From Actinacidiphila rubida (GTDB taxonomy: Bacteria; Actinomycetota; Actinomycetes; Streptomycetales; Streptomycetaceae): a stretch of 64,000 nt of DNA. The stretch's first letter is position 1, and each line of letters opens with the position of its first letter. Location of the stretch: contig NZ_FODD01000019.1 in the NCBI RefSeq assembly GCF_900110255.1, positions 62,001 to 126,000 of the forward strand, read 5' to 3'. The translations under genes and the position numbers were made by a program. The notes below the pieces were generated by a model that did not search any database, was not told the origin of the DNA, and worked only from the letters and a program-made list of their open reading frames with translations. Of the stretch, positions 1 to 8,813 are shown piece after piece.

Positions 1-56
1 CGCCTGAGCGCCCCCGTTCCACCGCCGTCGCCGCCCGGTCACTCCACGTGACCGGG

Positions 57-1697
57 TCAGGGTGTTCCGGGCGCCCCAGGTATGCCGGGTGTGCCGGCTG
101 TGCCGGGGTTCCCGTCGCCCGGTGGTGTGCCCCGCAGCTCGGCCAGCATCACGGCGCGTAGCCGCATGGTGCCGGTGAGCCGCTGGAACGCCTCCGACCA
201 GTACGTGCTCGCCCCCGGCGAACCGTCCGGCGGCTCCTCCGCGGCCGCGCTCAGCACCGCGACCTGCTCGACCGCGTCCGGATCCAGGCAGCGCTCCGCC
301 AGGCCCATCACCCCGCTGAAGCTCCACGGGTAGCTGCCGCCCTCCCGTGCGATGTCCAGCGCGTCCACCACCGCGCGGCCCAGCGGGCGCGTCCACGGCA
401 CCGCGCAGACCCCGAGCATCTGGAACGCCTCCGACAGGCCGTTCGCCGCGATGAACCGCGCGACCCACTCGGCACGCTCCGCGGCGGGCAGCACCGACAG
501 CAGCTTCGCCGGGTCCCCGACCGCGGTGACCGGTGCGGCCGGCTTCGGCGGCGGACCCAGCAGCGCCCGCGCCCACCCCGCGTCGCGCTGCCGCACCGCG
601 GCCCGGCACCACGCGGCGTGCAGGTCGGACTGCCAGTCGTCCAGCACCGGCAGCGCGACGATCTCCTCCGGGCTGCGGCCGCCGAACCGGTCCGGCCACG
701 CCGACAGCGGTGCCGAGTCCACCAACTGGCCCAGCCACCAGGCGCGTTCACCCCGGCCGCTGGGGGCCTTCGCGGCGACGCCGTCCCGCTCCATCGCCGG
801 GTCGCAGGCGTACGGCGCCTCCACCGTGATGCCGTCCGGGCCCAGCGACACGCAGCTGCGCGCCCGTTCCGCCATCCGCGCGGCCAGCGCGGAGCGGGGC
901 AGCGCCGACAGCAGCTCCGCGGCGGTCGTCCGGACGTTGCGGCTGCGGTCCGACAGCGCCTGCTCCAGGAACTCCTCGTCCGCGGCGGACAGCCCGGTGC
1001 GCAGCGCGTCCAGGAACATCAGCCGGTCCTCGGCGCGTTCGGTGCGCCACGACCCGTCGAGCAGGGCCAGGGCCGCGGCGGGATCGGCCAGCCGCAGCCG
1101 CGTCAGCAGGGCGATGCGTTCGGCGAACAGGCCCTCCTCCCACAGCGTGCGGACGTCTCCGTCCGTCGCCTGCACCGCGCCCTGGCCGGCGCGCAGCGCG
1201 AACTTCCAGTCCGCGTTGAGCGCGGCCAGCCACAGGCCGCGCGGGCCCGCCAGCGCCAGGGCGTCCGCGCGCAGGTCGGTACGGGCGCGGGCCGCGTCCA
1301 GCAGCGCGGGCAGCAGCGCCGGCGGCGCGGCGAAGCCCTCGCGGCGGGCCGCCGCCAGCCACTGCGGCAGCAGCTCGGCGAGATTCGGCGCGGATCCGCG
1401 CCGGCCCCGTGCGGCGTCCGCCGTCCGGTCGACCAGCAGCATCCCCAGCCGGCGCCGGGCCGCCTCCGGCAGCTCGGGCCGCCGGTCCGCCGGCGCGACG
1501 GGCGGCCGCTCCCCGGCCACCCCGGGCCGCACCCCCGCGCGCCGCCGCACCACCCCGCTCGCCGCGGCGTCCAGCAGCGCCACCGCCGCTTCCTCCGCGT
1601 CCCCGACCACCCCTACCGGCCGCCGCCGCTCCGTCCCCAGCAGCGCACTCCCCACCAGGTCGTCCCAACTCCCCACGCCCACCCCTCCATCCACCAT
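57..1697 (-). CDS. DUF5691 family protein
   Basis: Predicted cytosolic protein of 546 aa that I recognise as DUF5691; its molecular function is unknown. The family-typical N-terminal block WDDLVGSALLGTERR is followed by an Ala/Leu/Arg-rich, almost wholly helical body. One segment (EQALSDRSRNVRTTAAELL) reads like a HEAT-type helix pair, so a scaffold role is plausible but inferred. The C-terminus is a short collagen-like Gly-x-Pro tail. I chose the ATG at 1697 because AGGAG lies 4 nt upstream; the frame stays open to 1772 without a ribosome site. It belongs with the SWIM, MoxR, DUF5682 and vWA genes next door, but here it is separated from the SWIM gene by about 770 nt of repeats. Confidence 0.8.
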   Translation of the reverse strand: MVDGGVGVGSWDDLVGSALLGTERRRPVGVVGDAEEAAVALLDAAASGVVRRRAGVRPGVAGERPPVAPADRRPELPEAARRRLGMLLVDRTADAARGRRGSAPNLAELLPQWLAAARREGFAAPPALLPALLDAARARTDLRADALALAGPRGLWLAALNADWKFALRAGQGAVQATDGDVRTLWEEGLFAERIALLTRLRLADPAAALALLDGSWRTERAEDRLMFLDALRTGLSAADEEFLEQALSDRSRNVRTTAAELLSALPRSALAARMAERARSCVSLGPDGITVEAPYACDPAMERDGVAAKAPSGRGERAWWLGQLVDSAPLSAWPDRFGGRSPEEIVALPVLDDWQSDLHAAWCRAAVRQRDAGWARALLGPPPKPAAPVTAVGDPAKLLSVLPAAERAEWVARFIAANGLSEAFQMLGVCAVPWTRPLGRAVVDALDIAREGGSYPWSFSGVMGLAERCLDPDAVEQVAVLSAAAEEPPDGSPGASTYWSEAFQRLTGTMRLRAVMLAELRGTPPGDGNPGTAGTPGIPGAPGTP

Positions 1698-2467
1698 CCC
1701 GCTCCTGCCAACCGACCCCGCACCCACCGGCACTTCCAGCCCTCCGCCTTTCCTTCCCCGCCACCGCGGCACCGTCCGGCAGTGCCGAACCGCCCTGGCG
1801 GGCGGTGTTTGCCTCCCCGCGCGGTGCGGCGCCGTCGGGTGCCGTCACCCGGTTGAGGGCCGCGCCCTCTTCCCGCGTGGCGGCGCGTCGCCATCGCGTG
1901 GCCACCAGGTGGTGCCGAACCCGCCGTGGCGGGCGGGCACCCGCCGCGCGGTGCGGCGCCCTTCGCCTGTCGTCCCCTGCCTTCACGGCCGGTTGCCGTG
2001 GGGCCGGTTGAGGGCCGCGCGCCCTCTTCCCGCGTGGCGGCGCGTGGCCGCCGCGTGCCACCTGGTGCCGAACCCGCCCTGGTGGGCGGGCGTCCGCCGC
2101 GCGGTGCGGCGCCGTCGCCTGTCGTCCCCTGCCTTCACGGCCGGTTGCCGTGGGGCCGGTTGAGGGCCGCGCGCCCTCTTCCCCTCTCCGTGGCGTGTGG
2201 CCGCCGCGTGCCACCCGGTGCCGAACCCGCCCTGGCGGGCGGGCATCCGCCGCGTGCTCCCCGCGCGGTGCGGCGCCGTCGGGTGCCGTCACCCGGTTGA
2301 GGGCCGCGCCCCCTTCCCGCGTCGCCCCGCGTGGCCGTCCTTCGCTGCGCGACCCTCTTGGTGCGGGGACGTCCCGTCGCTCACGGGGGGTGTCGGGCCG
2401 TGCCCCGGTCCCTCAAGGTGTCCCGGGCGGCCGGTAGGTCGACCTGGCCAGGCGAGAGGCCGGTTGT
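1698..2467. other. Long intergenic gap dominated by tandem repeats
   Basis: No convincing gene lies in these 770 nt. Long open frames cross it on both strands, but they carry Arg/Pro/Gly-rich text with no domain and follow the repeat period. Its main content is the four-copy repeat annotated separately. The last ~130 nt before the SWIM stop codon hold no recognisable signal. Both flanking genes are on the minus strand, so the gap interrupts what would otherwise be a SWIM-DUF5691 gene pair. Confidence 0.7.
1782..2336. repeat. Four-copy degenerate tandem repeat (130-154 bp unit)
   Basis: Units begin with GTGCCGAAC at 1782, 1912, 2065 and 2219, giving periods of 130, 153 and 154 nt. Each unit carries, in order, CCCGCC(C/G)TGG(C/T)GGGCGGG, GCGCGGTGCGGCGCC, and CGGTTGAGGGCCGCGC. 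Units 2 and 3 share an extra block with TGTCGTCCCCTGCCTTCACG that units 1 and 4 lack; those two have GGGTGCCGTCACC instead. The mosaic suggests duplication with block exchange. No coding role is apparent. Confidence 0.8.
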
Positions 2468-3820
2468 TCACGGCGTCAGCGGGGTCGGTGTGGGGCTGCT
2501 GGGGGTCCACGCGGTGAGGGGGCGGAAGCCCGTGGGGCCGAGCTCGCCGAAGGCGGTGAGCGGGTGGCCGCCCGAGAGCGCGGCGAAGCGCCACTGGGGG
2601 GCGGACCCCGCGAGCGGGATCGCGTCCTCACGCGTCGCGTCGGCGACCTGCCACCTCGCATCGCCCGGTATCGGCACCACGTCCCCGAGCAGCACCGGCC
2701 ACGCGTCCAGCCAGGGGTCGTCCGCGAGCGCCGCGCCGTAGGAGTCGAGCGCGGCCGCGACCGGCACGCCCCGCGGCACCGCCTCCGCCCGGCGGGCGGT
2801 GCCGTGCTGCGTGCCCAGCACCGCCCTCAGCGGGAGGGCCGACGGGTAGTAGGCCACCTCCGCCTCGATCACCGCGCCCACCGGCAGCACCAGTTCCGGC
2901 GCCCGCCCCGCCGCACCGAACGACAGCAGCAGCGCGAACCGCCCGGCCGCCTCGTCGTACAGCCATATGCGCCGGGTGGTCAGCCGGTCGTCCGCCATGT
3001 CGTACTGGGCGAGCACCAGCCAGTGGCCACGCACCGTCGGCCCGGCCAGCAACTCCGCGCTGTCCACGGTGAATCCGACTCTCGACCGCACCGTTCCGGC
3101 GAGCGGGTCGGGCAGCCGCTCGCGGCCCAGATAGCCGCGGGCCAGCAGGTGCAGTAGCGCCGTCTCCTCCAGCATCCGCGACGGCCAGTCGCCCCCGCCG
3201 GCCGGCACCGTGCCCAACTCCCGGACGCGCGAGGCGAGTCCCGGCGCCTGCGCGTCCACCATGCGCGCCGCGATCTCGTCCCACTGCCGGTAGCCGTCGC
3301 GGTCCGCCCCGGCCAGCCCGCCGCGCAGCAGATCGGCGAGCCGCTGCTCCAACTCGGCCGCGCCGCCCTCGACCCGCACCGCCCGGCGGTCCGCCCGGCG
3401 TCTGGCGGCCTCCGGATCGGCCGGCCCGCCCGCCTTCGCCGGCGCACCCGCCGCCGTCGACGCCTGCGACTCCGCCTTCTTGCGCCGGGCGGCCGTCCAC
3501 TGCTCCACCCACTCCGGCTCGGCCGCGGCCGCTATCGGTCCCGCGTCCCCCTCCGACCACAGCAGCAACAGCCCGAGTGCGTGCTTGCAGGGGAACTTGC
3601 GGCTCGGGCAGGAGCAGCGGAACGCCGGACCGCCGATGTCCACCACCGTCTGGTACGGCGTGCTGCCGCTCCCCTTGCACAGGCCCCACACCGCCGTGCC
3701 CGCCACCCCGGTGCCGGACCACGGCGCGGGCGTCGCGAGCCTGGCGCCCGCTTTCCGTGATGCCGCGTCAGGCGCCAGCGCGAGCACCTGATCCGCCGTC
3801 CACCGTGCTTCCGTCTCCAT
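2468..3820 (-). CDS. SWIM zinc finger family protein
   Basis: A 450-aa protein with a SWIM zinc-binding motif near the N-terminus: Cys69-x-Cys71, then Cys78-x-His80 (FRCSCPSRKFPCKH). SWIM domains bind zinc and are thought to mediate DNA or protein contacts. The remaining ~370 residues are uncharacterised and typical of the SWIM proteins that accompany MoxR/vWA clusters in actinobacteria. The ATG at 3820 is preferred over the TTG at 3850 because the protein then begins with a recognisable METEARW block. A -10-like TACCGT sits 7 nt before the ATG, suggesting a leaderless transcript. It is divergent from the MoxR gene, sharing a ~150-nt control region. Confidence 0.85.
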   Translation of the reverse strand: METEARWTADQVLALAPDAASRKAGARLATPAPWSGTGVAGTAVWGLCKGSGSTPYQTVVDIGGPAFRCSCPSRKFPCKHALGLLLLWSEGDAGPIAAAAEPEWVEQWTAARRKKAESQASTAAGAPAKAGGPADPEAARRRADRRAVRVEGGAAELEQRLADLLRGGLAGADRDGYRQWDEIAARMVDAQAPGLASRVRELGTVPAGGGDWPSRMLEETALLHLLARGYLGRERLPDPLAGTVRSRVGFTVDSAELLAGPTVRGHWLVLAQYDMADDRLTTRRIWLYDEAAGRFALLLSFGAAGRAPELVLPVGAVIEAEVAYYPSALPLRAVLGTQHGTARRAEAVPRGVPVAAALDSYGAALADDPWLDAWPVLLGDVVPIPGDARWQVADATREDAIPLAGSAPQWRFAALSGGHPLTAFGELGPTGFRPLTAWTPSSPTPTPLTP

Positions 3821-3843
3821 GCCCACGACGGTAGATCGCCCCT

Positions 3844-3893
3844 CTGACAATCGCTCCCACCTGCCCGGATCGCTGTCGGTGACGAATTGTCAG
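3844..3893. promoter_or_regulatory. Inverted repeat in the SWIM/MoxR divergent promoter region
   Basis: A perfect 8-bp inverted repeat, CTGACAAT (3844-3851) and ATTGTCAG (3886-3893), is separated by 34 nt between the two divergent arms of the cluster. The plus-strand copy contains TTGTCA, which could serve as a -35 element for the MoxR operon. The minus-strand copy is too close to the proposed SWIM -10 to be its -35. A shared operator is the simplest reading but is inferred only from symmetry and location. Confidence 0.4.
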
Positions 3894-3968
3894 TGGCCGG
3901 GTGCATCGTGGAGATCAGCAACGGACGAGCCCGGGCCGACCCGGTCCCGGAGTGAGTGGGGGAGAGCC

Positions 3969-5093
3969 ATGCCCGAATCGACGAGTGCCCTGACGAGTGC
4001 CGGGAGCGGCACGGAACAGGCACTGCGGCCGCACGCGGAATCCGCCTTCGCGGCGGAGCTCGCCGCGCTCGCCGCGACGGACGACCGCCCGCGCCCGTCC
4101 CGCTGGAACCTGTCGCCGTGGGCCGTCGCCACCTACCTCCTCGGCGGCACGCTGCCGGACGGCACGGTGATCACGCCGAAGTACGTCGGCCCGCGCCGCA
4201 TCGTCGAGGTGGCCGTCACGACCCTGGCCACCGACCGCGCGCTGCTGCTGCTCGGCGTGCCGGGCACCGCCAAGACGTGGGTGTCGGAACACCTGGCCGC
4301 GGCCGTCAGCGGCGACTCGACGCTGCTGGTGCAGGGCACCGCAGGCACGCCGGAGGAGGCCATCCGCTACGGGTGGAACTACGCGCAGCTGCTGACGCAC
4401 GGCCCGAGCCGGGCGGCCCTGGTACCCAGTCCGGTGATGCGCGCGATGGCCGAGGGCCGCATCGCCCGCGTCGAGGAACTGACCCGCATCCCGGCCGACG
4501 TCCAGGACACCCTGATCACCATCCTGTCCGAGAAGACGCTGCCGATACCGGAGTTGGGCACCGAGACGCAGGCGGTGCGCGGCTTCAACCTGATCGCGAC
4601 CGCCAACGACCGCGACCGCGGGGTCAACGACCTGTCGAGCGCGCTGCGCCGCCGCTTCAACACGGTGGTGCTGCCGCTGCCCGCGTCCGCCGAGGACGAG
4701 GTCGACATCGTGTCGCGCCGCGTCGGCCAGATCGGCACGAGCCTGGACCTGCCGGCCGTGCCGCACGGCACCGACGAGATCCGCCGGGTGGTGACGGTCT
4801 TCCGTGAGCTGCGCGGCGGCATCACCGAGGACGGCCGGACGAAGGTCAAGTCCCCGTCGGGCACGCTCTCCACGGCCGAGGCGATCTCCGTGATCACCAA
4901 CGGCCTCGCGCTGGCCGCCCACTTCGGCGACGGCGTGCTGCGCGCCGGCGACGTCGCCGCGGGCATCCTCGGCGCGGTCGTCCGCGACCCGGCCGCGGAC
5001 CGCCTCGTGTGGCAGGAGTACCTGGAGACGGTCGTGCGCGAGCGGGAGGGGTGGAAGGACTTCTACCGCGCCTGCCGCGAGGTGTCGGCATGA
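3969..5093 (+). CDS. MoxR-type AAA+ ATPase
   Basis: A 374-aa AAA+ ATPase of the MoxR group, which usually works with vWA proteins in chaperone-like complex assembly. Visible motifs are Walker A GVPGTAKT (residues 96-103), a Walker B-equivalent IARVEE (165-170) where the usual Asp-Glu is Glu-Glu, sensor 1 in NLIATAND (207-214), and an arginine-finger region ALRRRF (225-230). The start at 3969 has GGGGGAGAG just upstream; an open frame continues back to 3819 without a good site. It is the first gene of the MoxR-DUF5682-vWA operon, and its stop overlaps the next start as ATGA. ATP-dependent remodelling of a partner is inferred from the family. Confidence 0.9.
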   Translation: MPESTSALTSAGSGTEQALRPHAESAFAAELAALAATDDRPRPSRWNLSPWAVATYLLGGTLPDGTVITPKYVGPRRIVEVAVTTLATDRALLLLGVPGTAKTWVSEHLAAAVSGDSTLLVQGTAGTPEEAIRYGWNYAQLLTHGPSRAALVPSPVMRAMAEGRIARVEELTRIPADVQDTLITILSEKTLPIPELGTETQAVRGFNLIATANDRDRGVNDLSSALRRRFNTVVLPLPASAEDEVDIVSRRVGQIGTSLDLPAVPHGTDEIRRVVTVFRELRGGITEDGRTKVKSPSGTLSTAEAISVITNGLALAAHFGDGVLRAGDVAAGILGAVVRDPAADRLVWQEYLETVVREREGWKDFYRACREVSA

Positions 5094-7636
5094 CCGCGGA
5101 CGACGACCTCCTGCTGCTGGGCGTGCGCCACCACGGCCCCGGCTCGGCCCGGGCGGTGCGGGCCGCGCTGGACGCGTACCGGCCGCAGTGCGTGCTGATC
5201 GAGGGGCCGCCGGAGGCCGACGCGCTGACGGCGCTCGCCGGGGACCCGGCCATGCGGCCGCCGGTGGCGCTGCTCGCCCACGTCGTGGACGAGCCGGCCC
5301 GCGCCGGGTTCTGGCCGTTCGCCGAGTTCTCCCCGGAGTGGGTGGCGCTGCGGTGGGCCGCCAAGGCGGGTGCCGAGGTCCGCTTCGTCGACCTGCCCGC
5401 CGCGCACACCCTCGCCCTGCGTGACGCCGAGGCCGACGACGGCGCGGACCCGTCGCCCACCGCCCCCGACGCTCAACACGTCCCGGCCGCACCGGACATC
5501 GCCGGCACCGGCGCGGACGCGGCGGGCGACGAGGGGGACGGAGCGGCGGAGGGCGGGAGCGACCCCGGCACGGGCTCGGACGACGATCCGGTCGCCGCGG
5601 TCCGCATCGACCCGCTGGCCGTCCTCGCGCGGACCGCGGGCTACGAGGACCCGGAGCGCTGGTGGGAGGACGCGGTCGAACACCGCACGGCGGCGGGGCA
5701 CTCCAGCGGCACGGACGGAGCTGACGGCGCGACCGGCACGACTGCCGACGCGCAAGGCGCGGAGGAGGAGCGCCGGGCCGCGGCCCTCGCCCCGTTCGCC
5801 GCGCTCGCCGAGGCGATGACCGCGCTCCGGGAGACGTACGGCGACGGCGGGCACACCCGGGACCCCGTGCGCGAGGCCCACATGCGCCTGCGCGTCCGCG
5901 AGGCCCGCCGCGCCCACGCCCGCACCGCCGTGGTGTGCGGGGCCTGGCACGTCCCGGCGCTGGCCGCGAAGACGACCGCCACCGCGGACCGCGCACTGCT
6001 CAAGGGCCTGCCCAAGGTCAAGGTCGAGACCACCTGGGTACCGTGGACGCACCGCCGGCTCGCCCGGGCCAGCGGCTACGGCGCGGGCATCGACTCGCCG
6101 GGCTGGTACCGGCACCTGTTCACGGCCCCGGACCGCCCCGTCACGCGGTGGATGACGAAGGTCGCCGGCCTCCTGCGCGAGGAGGACTACCCGGTGTCGT
6201 CCGCACACGTCATCGAGGCGGTGCGCCTGGCCGACACCCTCGCCGCGATGCGCGGCCGGCCGCTCGCCGGCCTCGGCGAGACCACCGACGCGATCCGCGC
6301 GGTGATGTGCGACGGCTCGGACGTGCCGCTGGCCCTGATCCAGGACCGGCTGGTCGTCGGCGACGTGCTCGGCGAGGTCCCGCCCGACGCGCCGGCCGTC
6401 CCGCTGGCCCGCGACCTGGCCCGCGAGCAGCGCGCGCTGCGCCTCAAGCCGGAAGCGCTGGAACGCGAGCTGGAGCTGGACCTGCGCAAGGACCTGGACG
6501 CGGCCCGCAGCCGTCTGCTGCACCGGCTGCGCCTGCTGCGGATCGGCTGGGGCGAACCCGCCGCCGGGCGCAACGGCCACGGCACCTTCCGTGAGGCATG
6601 GCGGCTGCGATGGGAGCCGGAGGCCGCGATCCAGGTCGCCGAGGCCGGGATCTGGGGCACCACCGTGGAGTCCGCGGCGAGCGCCCGCGCCGAGGACCTC
6701 GCGGTGCACGCCACCACGCTCGCCGAGGTCACCGCCGTCGCCGAGCAGTGCCTGCCGGCCGGTCTGTCCGGCGCGCTGCCCACCGTGATGCGGGTCCTCG
6801 CCGACCGTGCCGCGCTCGACGCCGACGTCGCGCACCTGGCCGCGGCGCTGCCCGCGCTGGTGCGCGCGGTCCGCTACGGCGACGTCCGCGGCACCGACTC
6901 CGCGGCGCTCGGCACCGTGGCCCACGGGCTGGCGCAGCGGATCTGCGTCGGCTTCCCGGCCGCGTGCACCGGCCTCGACGCCGACGCGGCCCGCTCCCTG
7001 CGGACCCATCTGGACGAGGTGCACCGCGCGATCGGCCTGCTGCCCGGCCCGGACGCGCCAGCGGCGACGGCGGCGGCTCCCGGCCCCGACCCAGCACGGG
7101 AACTGCGCGACCGCTGGGCCGCGGTCCTGCGGACGCTGGCCGAGCGGGACGAGTCGATACCCGGCCTGCTGCGCGGCGCCGCCGCCCGCCTGCTGATGGA
7201 CGACGGCCGGCTGGACGCCGCCGAGGCCGCGCGGCTGATGGGCCTCGCCCTGTCGCCCGGCACCCCGCCGGGCGAGGCCGCCGCGTGGATCGAGGGGTTC
7301 CTGGCCGGCGGCGGCATCCTGCTCGTCCACGACGAGCGGCTGCTGGCCCTGATCGACGGATGGCTGGCCGGGGTGTCCGGGGAGTCGTTCACCGACGTCC
7401 TGCCGCTGCTGCGCCGCACGTTCTCCGACTTCGAGCCCGGCGTGCGGCGCAGCGTCGGCGAACTGGTGCGCCGCGGCCCCGCGGTGGCCCGCCGCGGCAC
7501 CGGCCCGGCCGACGCGGGGCTGCCCGGGTTCGGCGCGGACCTGGACGACCGCCGCGCCGACGCCGCCGCCCACACCGTCCGGCTGCTGCTGGGCACGCTC
7601 ACCACAACGGATCTGGGGGAACTGGGAGATGACTGA
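5090..7636 (+). CDS. DUF5682 family protein
   Basis: An 848-aa protein assigned to DUF5682; function unknown. Residues 8-44 read LLLLGVRHHGPGSAR ... CVLIEGPPEAD, with His14/His15 and Glu38. Later MRLRVREARRAHARTAV runs into VCGAWHVPA with His287. This spacing (Gly-x-x-His near the N-terminus, a Pro/Glu strand, then a distal Gly-x-x-His) resembles TraB/EreA-type metal-dependent hydrolases, but that is my inference. An acidic, low-complexity insert occupies roughly residues 115-245. The C-terminal half is helical with no recognised motif. It overlaps the MoxR gene by ATGA and the vWA gene by 8 nt, so the three products are probably made together. Confidence 0.85.
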   Translation: MTADDDLLLLGVRHHGPGSARAVRAALDAYRPQCVLIEGPPEADALTALAGDPAMRPPVALLAHVVDEPARAGFWPFAEFSPEWVALRWAAKAGAEVRFVDLPAAHTLALRDAEADDGADPSPTAPDAQHVPAAPDIAGTGADAAGDEGDGAAEGGSDPGTGSDDDPVAAVRIDPLAVLARTAGYEDPERWWEDAVEHRTAAGHSSGTDGADGATGTTADAQGAEEERRAAALAPFAALAEAMTALRETYGDGGHTRDPVREAHMRLRVREARRAHARTAVVCGAWHVPALAAKTTATADRALLKGLPKVKVETTWVPWTHRRLARASGYGAGIDSPGWYRHLFTAPDRPVTRWMTKVAGLLREEDYPVSSAHVIEAVRLADTLAAMRGRPLAGLGETTDAIRAVMCDGSDVPLALIQDRLVVGDVLGEVPPDAPAVPLARDLAREQRALRLKPEALERELELDLRKDLDAARSRLLHRLRLLRIGWGEPAAGRNGHGTFREAWRLRWEPEAAIQVAEAGIWGTTVESAASARAEDLAVHATTLAEVTAVAEQCLPAGLSGALPTVMRVLADRAALDADVAHLAAALPALVRAVRYGDVRGTDSAALGTVAHGLAQRICVGFPAACTGLDADAARSLRTHLDEVHRAIGLLPGPDAPAATAAAPGPDPARELRDRWAAVLRTLAERDESIPGLLRGAAARLLMDDGRLDAAEAARLMGLALSPGTPPGEAAAWIEGFLAGGGILLVHDERLLALIDGWLAGVSGESFTDVLPLLRRTFSDFEPGVRRSVGELVRRGPAVARRGTGPADAGLPGFGADLDDRRADAAAHTVRLLLGTLTTTDLGELGDD

Positions 7637-8813
7637 CGTTCGGGATGTTCAGGACGTGCGGGACGCCGCCGCGGAACGCCTGCGGCGCTGGCGGCTCGTG
7701 CTCGGCGGCGGCGCCGACGGCACCGGCTGCGAACTGTCCGGGCGGGACGCCGCGATGGACCGCACCCTGGCCGCCCTCTACGGCGGCGGTCGCGGCGGCG
7801 GCACCGCGCCCGGCCGTGGCGCCGACCGGTCCGCCGGCCTGGGCGGCTCCGCGCCGCAGGTCGCCCGCTGGCTCGGCGACATCCGCACCTACTTCCCCAG
7901 TTCCGTCGTGCAGGTGATGCAGCGCGACGCCATCGACCGGCTCGGGCTGTCCGCGCTGCTGCTGGAACCCGAGATGCTGGAGGCGGTGGAGGCCGACGTC
8001 CACCTCGTCGGCACCCTGCTGTCGCTGAACAAGGCGATGCCCGAGACCACCCGGGAGACCGCACGGGCCGTGGTGCGCAAGGTCGTCGAGGACCTGGAGA
8101 AGCGGCTCGCGACCCGCACCCGGGCCACCCTCACCGGCGCGCTCGACCGTTCCGCGCGGGTCAGCCGCCCCCGCCACCGGGACATCGACTGGGACCGCAC
8201 CATCCGCGCCAACCTCCGCCACTACCTGCCCGAGCACGGCACGATCGTGCCGGAGCGGCTGATCGGCTACGGCCGGGCGGACCAGTCGGTGAAGAAGGAC
8301 GTGGTGCTGTGCATCGACCAGTCCGGCTCGATGGCCGCGTCCGTCGTCTACGCCTCCGTCTTCGGCGCGGTCCTCGCCTCGATGCGGTCCATCGCGACCA
8401 AACTGGTCGTCTTCGACACCGCCGTGGTCGATCTGACCGACCAGCTCGACGACCCCGTCGACGTGCTGTTCGGCACGCAGCTGGGCGGCGGCACCGACAT
8501 CAACCGGGCGCTGGCCTACTGCCAGTCGCTGGTCACCCGGCCCGCGGACACCGTCGTCGTGCTGATCAGCGACCTCTACGAGGGCGGCATCCGGGACGGG
8601 ATGCTCAAACGGGTGGCGGCGATGAAGGCGGCCGGGGTGCAGTTCGTGGCGCTGCTCGCGCTCAGCGACGAGGGCGCGCCCGCGTACGACCGGGAGCACG
8701 CGGCGGCGCTCGCCGCCCTCGGCGCGCCCGCCTTCGCCTGCACGCCCGACCTCTTCCCCGAGGTCATGGCGGCCGCGATAGAGAAGCGCCCGCTCCCGGT
8801 GCCCGAAGCGTGA
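7629..8813 (+). CDS. vWA domain-containing protein (VWA/CoxE-like)
   Basis: A 394-aa protein with a C-terminal von Willebrand factor A domain. The MIDAS metal-binding motif is DQSGSM (Asp230), followed by a conserved Thr region (QLGGGTDINRAL) and an Asp in ISDLYEGG. vWA proteins of this kind bind targets and are acted on by MoxR ATPases. The N-terminal ~200 residues are helical with an AAMDRTLAALYGG block common to this group. It overlaps the DUF5682 stop by 8 nt with GGGGGAACTGGGAG as ribosome site, so it ends the MoxR operon. An adaptor role for the ATPase is inferred from family precedent. Confidence 0.88.
   Translation: MTDVRDVQDVRDAAAERLRRWRLVLGGGADGTGCELSGRDAAMDRTLAALYGGGRGGGTAPGRGADRSAGLGGSAPQVARWLGDIRTYFPSSVVQVMQRDAIDRLGLSALLLEPEMLEAVEADVHLVGTLLSLNKAMPETTRETARAVVRKVVEDLEKRLATRTRATLTGALDRSARVSRPRHRDIDWDRTIRANLRHYLPEHGTIVPERLIGYGRADQSVKKDVVLCIDQSGSMAASVVYASVFGAVLASMRSIATKLVVFDTAVVDLTDQLDDPVDVLFGTQLGGGTDINRALAYCQSLVTRPADTVVVLISDLYEGGIRDGMLKRVAAMKAAGVQFVALLALSDEGAPAYDREHAAALAALGAPAFACTPDLFPEVMAAAIEKRPLPVPEA

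Noticed and set aside
748..2292. A minus-strand frame running from the repeats into the DUF5691 gene
   Set aside because: It consists of repeat-derived Arg/Gly text and a different frame of the DUF5691 gene; no start signal or domain.
3915..5996. A 693-codon minus-strand frame opposite the MoxR and DUF5682 genes
   Set aside because: Arg/Pro-rich shadow; the plus strand carries Walker and sensor motifs.
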